Shown: positions 34,180-41,771 of the stretch, piece after piece
Layout of the letters: each line of letters opens with the position of its first letter
Numbering within the stretch: position 1 is the stretch's first letter
NCBI GenBank assembly: GCA_938034415.1
Contig: CALHLE010000015.1
Location: 1-41,771 of the forward strand
Length of the DNA: 41,771 nt
DNA from: an uncultured Anaerolineae bacterium
GTDB lineage: Bacteria > Chloroflexota > Anaerolineae > J036 > Brachytrichaceae
Reading direction: 5' to 3'
Notes under the pieces: generated by a model
Database searches by the model: none
The model's input: only the letters and a program-made list of their open reading frames with translations
Told to the model about the DNA's origin: nothing
Translations under genes and position numbers: made by a program

Positions 34180-34513
34180 CCGCTGAGAAGGGCCGCGCAA
34201 ACCTGCTGAGGCGCGGCCGCTGCGCCTGCGCCCTCCACCTACTCTGCCGCAGTAGGCCGGGCACCCGCGACGCAACCGGACTGCTGGCCTGCCGGCCTGC
34301 CTAGACAGCCGCAGCGCATGCGACGACCTTCGCCGATGGCATAATGAAGACGGCAACGCTGCCGGGTTGCGCCCATCGCCGCAATCTACCGGCGCGCCGG
34401 ACGGCGTGCGGTTGCTTGCCGCGCGGATCGCACTTGCCCCTGCCGAAGCGCGCATCCTGCTCGTCACGACAGGCTATGCCTGGGCAGCAGGTTTCGCATT
34501 TTGAGTTATGTAA

Positions 34514-34523
34514 TTCGATCGAA
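34514..34523. promoter_or_regulatory. iol operator 1 (upstream palindrome)
   Basis: A perfect palindrome TTCGATCGAA. It repeats the half-site TTCGA found in operator 2, about 32 bp (three helical turns) upstream of it. Confidence 0.6.
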
Positions 34524-34539
34524 AAGCTCTTAACCCCTC

Positions 34540-34567
34540 TTGATTTCGAATCGAAACTGTGCAAAAT
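34540..34567 (+). promoter_or_regulatory. iol operon promoter
   Basis: TTGATT (34540-34545), 16 bp, CAAAAT (34562-34567). The spacer contains operator 2. Transcription would begin near 34574, with AAGGAG (34583-34588) placed 7 nt before the iolB GTG. Confidence 0.5.
34544..34556. promoter_or_regulatory. iol operator 2 (between -35 and -10)
   Basis: TTTCGA-A-TCGAAA, 6-bp arms around one central base. It sits inside the promoter spacer, the classic place for a repressor to block RNA polymerase. With operator 1 it forms a pair on one face of the DNA. Confidence 0.6.
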
Positions 34568-34595
34568 AAGCGTGCGATCCTGAAGGAGCAAGCGC

Positions 34596-35495
34596 GTGCC
34601 ATACGATCACACGAACCTCGTTGTTCACTCACAGCCATCCGGCGATCCCGAGCTGATCACGCGCGTGACGCCCGAACTGGCCGGCTGGGAATTCATCACC
34701 TTCGAGGCGCGCCGTCTAAGACGGGGCGCAAGCTACATCAACGCCACCGGCGAAAGCGAGCTGGGGCTGGTCGTGCTCAGCGGGGTAATCAGCCTGGATG
34801 CCGACGCCTGCCGCTGGCGCGACGTCGGCCAACGCGCCTCGGTTTTTGACGGCTTGCCCTACGCGGTTTACCTGCCCCGTCGGACGGCATTCACCATCGC
34901 CGCGCAGACCGATGCCGAAATCGCGCTGGCCTGGGCGCCGACCGACCGGGATTACCCCGCTCGCCTGATTCGCCCTACGGACGTCACGGTCGAAATCCGC
35001 GGCGGCGATCATGCCACACGCCAAATCAACAACATCATCCCGCCAGGCTTCGGCTGTCACCGGCTCGTCGTGGTCGAGGTTTACACGCCAGGAGGCAACT
35101 GGAGCAGCTACCCCCCGCACAAACACGACGTGCATCGCACCGACGCGCAAGGCCGAATCATCGAAGCGGATCTAGAAGAGGTGTATTTCTACAAGTTCGA
35201 CCGCCCCGAGGGTTATGCTTATCAGCGCATCTATACTGACCCTGAATCGCCGCTGCATCGCGCCGGCATGCCGATTGACGCCATGGTGATGGCGCAGCAG
35301 AACGACGTGGTGCTTGTGCCGGAAGGCTATCACCCGGTCGCCAGCCCGCCGGGCTACACGACGTATTACTTGAATGTGTTGGCCGGCAGCGCCCAATCGC
35401 TGGCCAATAGCGAGGATCCGCGCTATGCATGGGTGAAAACCACGTATCGCAGCCAAGATCCGCGCGTGCCGCTGTATCGCATTCACGACGCCTGA
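34596..35495 (+). CDS. iolB: 5-deoxy-glucuronate isomerase
   Basis: A 299-residue bicupin converting 5-deoxy-glucuronate to 5-keto-2-deoxygluconate in inositol catabolism. The IolB core is clear: GNWSSYPPHKHDVHR, EEVYFYKFDRPEGYA and EGYHPVASPPGYTTYYLNVLAG, with metal-binding His and Glu in PPHKHD and EEVYFY. Start is a GTG, supported by AAGGAG 7 nt upstream. It is the first gene of the operon and is followed by iolC after 3 bases. Confidence 0.95.
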   Translation: MPYDHTNLVVHSQPSGDPELITRVTPELAGWEFITFEARRLRRGASYINATGESELGLVVLSGVISLDADACRWRDVGQRASVFDGLPYAVYLPRRTAFTIAAQTDAEIALAWAPTDRDYPARLIRPTDVTVEIRGGDHATRQINNIIPPGFGCHRLVVVEVYTPGGNWSSYPPHKHDVHRTDAQGRIIEADLEEVYFYKFDRPEGYAYQRIYTDPESPLHRAGMPIDAMVMAQQNDVVLVPEGYHPVASPPGYTTYYLNVLAGSAQSLANSEDPRYAWVKTTYRSQDPRVPLYRIHDA

Positions 35496-35498
35496 CGC

Positions 35499-36518
<1,020 letters not shown>

Positions 36519-36560
36519 GCGCCGCCCCCTGCCCCACACCCCCGACTTGTGAGTAACGTC

Positions 36561-38438
36561 ATGAGCAGCACCATTCGACTGACCACCGCCCAGGCCATCA
36601 TCAAGTTTCTGAAGGCCCAGCACACCGAGCGCGACGGCCGCACCCAGCCGTTATTTGCCGGTTGCTTCGGCATCTTCGGCCACGGCAACATCGCCGGCGT
36701 CGCCCAGGCCCTGCAGCAAAACCTCGACTTTCGCTACTACTTGTGCCGCAACGAGCAGGCGATGGTGCACACTGCTGCCGCCTACGCGCGCATGAAGAAC
36801 CGCCTGCAAACGCTCGTCTGCACAAGCTCGATCGGCCCCGGCGCGACGAACATGCTCACCGGCGCGGCTGCCGCCACGATCAACCGGCTGCCGGTGCTGC
36901 TGTTGCCCGGCGACATCTTCGCCCGCCGCAACGTCGCGCCGGTGCTCCAGCAACTGGAGAGCGAGCACTCTCAGGACATCTCGGTCAACGACTGCTTCAA
37001 GCCGGTCAGCCGCTACTGGGATCGCATCAACCGACCCGATCAAATCCTCACGGCATTGCCCGAGGCCATGCGCGTTTTGACCAGCCCGGCCGAGACCGGC
37101 GCAGTGACGCTGGCGCTGCCGCAGGACGTGCAGGCCGAGGCGTTCGACTATCCGGCGCACTTCTTTCGCGAGCGCGTGTGGCACGTGCCCCGGCCGCGCC
37201 CAGACGCAGGCGCGCTCCGCCGCGCCGTCGAGGTCATCCGCCACAGCAAGCAACCGCTCATCATCGCCGGCGGCGGCGTGATCTACGCCGAAGCCACCGA
37301 GGCGCTTCGGCAGTTCGTAGACGCCACCGGCATCCCCGTCGCCGAGACGATGGCCGGCAAAGGCAGCCTGCGCTACGACCACCCGCTCAACTTGGGCGCC
37401 ATCGGCGTGACCGGGACTTTTGCCGCCAACCGCATCGCCCGCGATGCCGACGTGGTGATCGGCATCGGCACGCGCTACAGCGACTTCACAACGGCCAGCA
37501 AGACCGCCTTCCAGCACCCCAACGTCGCCTTCGTCAACATCAACGTCGCCGAATTTGACGCGCACAAGCACGCGGCCATCGCCGTCACGGGCGATGCGCG
37601 CGCCGTGCTTGAAGAGCTGTTGCCGGCGCTGGCCGGCTGGCGCGCGCCGGCCGACCACGAGGCGCGCGCGCGCCAACTACATGAGGCATGGGACCGCGAG
37701 GTGCAACGCATCTACGCCGTCCGCCATAGCCCGCTGCCCAGCCAAGGCGAGATCATCGGCGCCGTCAATGCGCTGAGCGACCCGGACGGCGTGATGATCA
37801 ACGCCGCCGGCAGCCTGCCGGGCGACTTGCACAAACTCTGGCGCGCGCATCATCCCAAGCACTATCACCTCGAATACGGATACAGCACCATGGGATACGA
37901 GATCGCAGGCGGACTCGGCGTGAAGATGGCCGCGCCGGAGCGCGAAGTGACCGTGCTGGTGGGCGACGGCAGCTACTTGATGATGGCACAGGAAATTGTC
38001 ACTTCGGTGCAAGAGGGTTATAAGCTCATCATCGTGCTGGTAGACAACCAGGGCTTCAAGAGCATCGGCAGCCTCAGCCGTTCGCTGGGCCAGGATGGCT
38101 TCGGCACGCGCTATGCCTATCCGGTCAACGGCCGGCTGCCGGGCGACGAATTAAAGGACGACGTGGAGGCGCTGCCTGTGGATCTGGCCGAAAACGCGCG
38201 CAGCCTGGGCGCAGCCGTGTTCAAGGCGCGCACCTACGATGAGTTCGTGCAGGCTTACCAGGCGGCCAAGCGCACCGAGGTCACCACCGTCGTCTACGTG
38301 CAGGTGGACCGCTACGAAAGCGTGCCTGGATACGAAAGCTGGTGGGATGTGCCGGTCGCTGAGGTCAGCGACATGCCTGCCGTGCAGGCAGCGCGCCGCG
38401 AGTGGGAAAAGAAGCGCGCCGAGGAGAGGCTGTTCTAA
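36561..38438 (+). CDS. iolD: 3D-(3,5/4)-trihydroxycyclohexane-1,2-dione hydrolase
   Basis: A 625-residue ThDP-dependent enzyme that opens the inositol ring. N-terminal [11 protein letters not shown] and [16 protein letters not shown] are IolD-like. The ThDP/Mg motif is GDGSYLMM followed about 25 residues later by [16 protein letters not shown] and the central AGGGVIYA domain match the acetolactate-synthase-type fold. Start at the ATG 36561; a GTG at 36549 would add four residues. The gap to iolC is 42 bp and lacks a Shine-Dalgarno, so expression may depend on coupling. Confidence 0.95.
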   Translation: MSSTIRLTTAQAIIKFLKAQHTERDGRTQPLFAGCFGIFGHGNIAGVAQALQQNLDFRYYLCRNEQAMVHTAAAYARMKNRLQTLVCTSSIGPGATNMLTGAAAATINRLPVLLLPGDIFARRNVAPVLQQLESEHSQDISVNDCFKPVSRYWDRINRPDQILTALPEAMRVLTSPAETGAVTLALPQDVQAEAFDYPAHFFRERVWHVPRPRPDAGALRRAVEVIRHSKQPLIIAGGGVIYAEATEALRQFVDATGIPVAETMAGKGSLRYDHPLNLGAIGVTGTFAANRIARDADVVIGIGTRYSDFTTASKTAFQHPNVAFVNINVAEFDAHKHAAIAVTGDARAVLEELLPALAGWRAPADHEARARQLHEAWDREVQRIYAVRHSPLPSQGEIIGAVNALSDPDGVMINAAGSLPGDLHKLWRAHHPKHYHLEYGYSTMGYEIAGGLGVKMAAPEREVTVLVGDGSYLMMAQEIVTSVQEGYKLIIVLVDNQGFKSIGSLSRSLGQDGFGTRYAYPVNGRLPGDELKDDVEALPVDLAENARSLGAAVFKARTYDEFVQAYQAAKRTEVTTVVYVQVDRYESVPGYESWWDVPVAEVSDMPAVQAARREWEKKRAEERLF

Positions 38439-38501
38439 ACCGCTATTGACCGTCGCGCGTCCTGCGCGGTTTGCCGAAAGTTCAACGACGAATAATATGC
38501 C

Positions 38502-39425
<924 letters not shown>

Positions 39426-39479
39426 GGGCTGAGGATGCTCGTCCAAGACGGCCCTCGATTCTGAGAAAAGGAGGAGGCT

Positions 39480-40289
39480 ATGACGCAAGCTGCAAGTCCA
39501 TTGGAAGCAGAACGAACGCCGGTTATCGAAGCGCGCGGCATCTACAAGTACTTCGGCGCAGTGACGGCCCTGGAGGACGTGTACTTGAAGCTCTACCGCG
39601 GAGAGGTGCTGGGCGTGGTCGGCGACAACGGCGCCGGCAAATCCACACTCATGAAAATTCTCGCCGGACTCTATCCACCCAGCGCAGGCCAGTTGTACGT
39701 GGACGGTCAGCCGGCGCACTTCACCAGCCCCAAGGATGCGCGCGACCGAGGCATCGAGATGGTGTATCAAGACCTGGCGCTGGCCGGCAACATGCGGATT
39801 GACGAAAATATCTTCCTCGGCCGCGAATGCGTGCGCCGCTTCGGCCCGTTCAGGCTGGTGGATAACGCCGAGAGCATGCGCCGGGCCAAGGAGCACCTGG
39901 AGAAGCTCAAGATCGAGGTGAAGAGCGTCCGGCAGCGCGTTGAAGAGCTATCCGGCGGCCAACGCCAAGCCGTCGCGATCGCGCGCGCCACTGCCTTCGA
40001 TGCCAAGGTCGTCATCATGGACGAGCCGACGGCCGCGCTGGCCGTCAAAGAAGTGCGCAAGGTACTTGACCTAATCAAGGATTTGAGAAACCATGGCATC
40101 GGCGTGATCCTCATCAGCCACCGCATGGATGACATCTTCTACGTCTGCGACCGGGTGATGGCGCTATTTCACGGGCGCAACTTCGCCGAAGCGCCGCTGG
40201 CCGAGACCAGCCGCAACGAGGTGATCGGCTGGATCATGGGCAACAAATCGCCGGTTGCGCAAGCCGCCAAAATTCTTGACTTGAACTGA
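39480..40289 (+). CDS. Sugar ABC transporter ATP-binding protein (single-domain)
   Basis: A 269-residue ATPase of a carbohydrate importer (CUT2 type). Walker A GDNGAGKST (48-56), signature LSGGQRQ (157-163) and Walker B VVIMDEP (177-183) are intact. CUT2 ATPases such as RbsA usually have two fused domains; this one has a single domain, as in FrcA-type systems. A strong AGGAGG precedes the ATG. The position right after iolE strongly suggests import of inositol, but other cyclitols or sugars are possible. The permease begins one base after its stop. Confidence 0.92.
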   Translation: MTQAASPLEAERTPVIEARGIYKYFGAVTALEDVYLKLYRGEVLGVVGDNGAGKSTLMKILAGLYPPSAGQLYVDGQPAHFTSPKDARDRGIEMVYQDLALAGNMRIDENIFLGRECVRRFGPFRLVDNAESMRRAKEHLEKLKIEVKSVRQRVEELSGGQRQAVAIARATAFDAKVVIMDEPTAALAVKEVRKVLDLIKDLRNHGIGVILISHRMDDIFYVCDRVMALFHGRNFAEAPLAETSRNEVIGWIMGNKSPVAQAAKILDLN

Positions 40290-40290
40290 C

Positions 40291-41307
40291 ATGGCCACGA
40301 CGACAACCGATGCCCAACTGACTGCCCGCGAGCGCAGCTTGCGCGTGCGGCTGATCCCTTACATTGATCGTTTCGGCATCCTGTTCCTGGTGCTGCTGAT
40401 GGTTCTGGTCGGCGCGGTCACACAGCCGGACGTCTTCCTCACTTGGCGCAACTTGTCGAACTTGCCCGGGCAGAACGCCGCCAACGCCGTCCTGGCCATC
40501 GGCATGTTCGTGGTGATCCTAACCGCCGGCATTGACCTCTCGGTCGGCTCGGTGCTGGCGCTGGCGATGATGACCACGGCCGTGCTGGCGCGCGACGGGT
40601 TCCCACCGGCGTTGCTGGTGCCGCTGCCGATCTTAATCGGCATGGGCGTAGGACTGGTCAACGGCTTGGGGTTGACCAAGATGCGCCTGCCTCACCCTTT
40701 CATCGTCACGCTGGGCACGCTTAACATCGCGCGCGGCCTGGCCAACCTGGTATCGGGCGGCGTGCCGGTCAGCGGCCTGCCGGAAGTGGTGCGTTTCTGG
40801 GGCGCCGGCAACATCCCAGTCGGCAGCGTGCAAATTCCAGTCAGTTTGCTCGTCGTCGCCGCGCTGTACGTCGGCTTATTCGTGTTCTTGCAATATACGC
40901 GCACCGGCCGGCACATCTACGCCATCGGGGGCAACCCACAGGCTGCGCGCGTCAGCGGCATTAATGTAGATCGCACGCTCACGCTGGCCTACGTCCTATG
41001 CGGCGCAATGGCCGGGCTGGCTGGGTTACTGGTGGCCGGCCGCACCAACTCCGGCTTCCCTAATGCCGGCATCGGCGCCGAACTCGACGCCATCTCCGCC
41101 GTGATCATCGGCGGCGCCAGTTTCTTCGGCGGGCGAGGCACTGTGCTGGGTGTTCTGGCCGGCGTGTTGGTCATCGGCCTGCTGCGCAACATCCTGAACC
41201 TGAACAACGTGCAAGTGTTCTGGCAACAAGTGTTGATCGGCGTCGTCATCATCTTCGCGGTGTTCCTGGACGTCCTCCGTCGGCGCGCCGGGAGCGCAAA
41301 TGAATGA
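40291..41307 (+). CDS. Sugar ABC transporter permease (RbsC/BPD_transp_2 family)
   Basis: A 338-residue permease with about eight to ten membrane segments. Marks of the family: NAVLAIGMFVVILTAGIDLSVGS, GLGLTKMRLPHPFIVTLGTLNIARG, and YAIGGNPQAARVSGINV, the cytoplasmic coupling loop that docks the ATPase. Paired with the ATPase at 39480 and the binding protein at 41439. Probably forms a homodimeric inositol or sugar channel. Confidence 0.93.
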   Translation: MATTTTDAQLTARERSLRVRLIPYIDRFGILFLVLLMVLVGAVTQPDVFLTWRNLSNLPGQNAANAVLAIGMFVVILTAGIDLSVGSVLALAMMTTAVLARDGFPPALLVPLPILIGMGVGLVNGLGLTKMRLPHPFIVTLGTLNIARGLANLVSGGVPVSGLPEVVRFWGAGNIPVGSVQIPVSLLVVAALYVGLFVFLQYTRTGRHIYAIGGNPQAARVSGINVDRTLTLAYVLCGAMAGLAGLLVAGRTNSGFPNAGIGAELDAISAVIIGGASFFGGRGTVLGVLAGVLVIGLLRNILNLNNVQVFWQQVLIGVVIIFAVFLDVLRRRAGSANE

Positions 41308-41329
41308 TTTCTCAAAAGACAACCGGTGA

Positions 41330-41359
41330 TTGACTTGATAGCCAACCCTCAACTAACTA
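41330..41359 (+). promoter_or_regulatory. Weak internal promoter before the binding-protein gene
   Basis: TTGACT (41330-41335), 18 bp, TAACTA (41354-41359). Binding proteins are usually needed in excess of the permease, and a 131-bp gap with a GGAGC/GCTCC hairpin (about 41380-41398) separates the two, so extra transcription or RNA processing here would be reasonable. The -10 match is poor. Confidence 0.25.
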
Positions 41360-41438
41360 TCTTCAGAATCGGTGTCACCTGGAGCAGCTCGCTCCGGATC
41401 ACAACATCAATTCAATCCTAAGAAGGAGGAAAAGCAAG

Positions 41439-41771
41439 ATGAGTCAAAGAACGCGAACGCAATTGATCGTTGGCCTGTCGGCTGCCGTGGCAATGGCGCT
41501 ATCAGCATGCGCCGCGCCGGCGCAGCCCGCACAGGCGCCGGCAGCACCGGCGCCATCCGCGCCAGAGACGAAGGACGTGAAGATCCTCGTTTCGATGAAG
41601 GGGCCGGGCGGCGGCAACCCGTTCTGGGCTGCCGTCGAGAAAGGCGCCAACGAGAAGGGCAAAGAACTCGGCGTCCAGGTCATCGTCCTCGCCCCGCCCG
41701 CCGAAAGCGACGTGCAAGCCCAAATCGCGCAGGTCGAAGACCAGCTCGCCAAGGGCGTCAACGCCATCGCC
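41439..41771 (+). CDS. Sugar ABC transporter substrate-binding lipoprotein (5' part only)
   Basis: The first 111 codons are present. A signal peptide ends in lipobox LSAC with C24, followed by an Ala/Pro-rich linker (about 25-43), so the protein is a membrane-anchored lipoprotein. The mature part begins KILVSMKGPGGGNPFWAAVEKGA, typical of the periplasmic-binding-protein type 1 (RbsB-like) family of CUT2 importers. AAGGAGGA is about 8 nt before the ATG. The rest lies beyond the window. It completes the ABC importer linked to iolBCDE. Confidence 0.9.
   Translation, partial: MSQRTRTQLIVGLSAAVAMALSACAAPAQPAQAPAAPAPSAPETKDVKILVSMKGPGGGNPFWAAVEKGANEKGKELGVQVIVLAPPAESDVQAQIAQVEDQLAKGVNAIA

Larger units (their letters stand above)
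34013..34595. other. 583-bp intergenic region between KimA-like gene and iol operon
   Basis: Contains a leftward promoter (34153-34179), a leader of about 130 nt for the KimA-like gene, a GC-rich stretch without a supported gene (about 34190-34500), and the AT-rich iol control region (34500-34570). Short open frames here lack family likeness, Shine-Dalgarno sequences or codon bias, and two of them cover the operators. Confidence 0.6.

Noticed and set aside
34013-34330. c-di-AMP (ydaO) riboswitch before the KimA-like gene
   Set aside because: Only short fragments resemble the consensus (GGGGTG, ACCCGTTGTCAGC), and a promoter runs through that place. Not enough to annotate.
34301-34591. Small open frames on both strands in the iol upstream region
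   Set aside because: They cover the operators and promoter, lack ribosome binding sites and family likeness.

Overview
The window is GC-rich bacterial chromosomal DNA. It has dense, mostly short operons, many GTG starts, and several genes that appear to be transcribed with almost no 5' leader. Proline/threonine-rich 'PTPT' linkers on an SH3-type surface protein, DUF4397 and DUF3592 proteins, a large GT-C-like membrane protein and a CysO-like sulfur-carrier system suggest a Chloroflexota bacterium (Anaerolineae or a relative). That placement is inference: no rRNA gene is present. No insertion sequence, prophage, integrase, CRISPR array or replication origin is visible.

Layout. 1-456 (-) is the 5' end of a Tat-exported 4Fe-4S protein. 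605-2307 (+) is an arsR / thioredoxin-like / permease operon with a clear ArsR-type operator. 2397-9005 (-) carries an AlbA_2/HATPase regulator, gyrA, and a sugar-acid dehydrogenase plus FGGY kinase pair. 9216-12632 (+) has a zincin-like metallopeptidase, nadE, an FmdB zinc ribbon and tag. 12634-18647 holds a DUF4397 lipid-exposed or exported protein, then a sulfur block: DUF402-CinA fusion, cysteine synthase, JAMM protease, an antisense serine hydrolase, and a CysO/E1/rhodanese fusion. 18704-27946 carries lysA, an SH3 protein, an amidohydrolase, three glycosyltransferase genes and a tRNA dihydrouridine synthase. 27979-34012 carries an AIM24 protein, tRNA-Val(CAC), a degenerate PfkB protein with a membrane partner, a class I aminotransferase and a KimA-like transporter. 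From 34596 to the window edge runs an inositol catabolism operon (iolBCDE) followed by a sugar ABC transporter.

The most interesting unit is 13383-18244. CysM, a complete JAMM protease and a sulfur carrier form the known CysO-Mec-CysM cysteine pathway of actinobacteria. Here the carrier is fused to its own E1-like activating enzyme and a rhodanese domain. Its terminal Gly-Gly therefore lies internally at residues 90-91, and the neighbouring JAMM enzyme is an obvious candidate to release it. The carrier would then be made as a precursor, as ubiquitin is.

The iol operon has two matching palindromic operators about 32 bp apart, one lying between the -35 and -10 boxes. This is direct evidence for a regulator that is not encoded in the window. 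The inositol dehydrogenase and the end of the pathway (iolG, iolA, iolJ) are not seen and may lie downstream of 41771.
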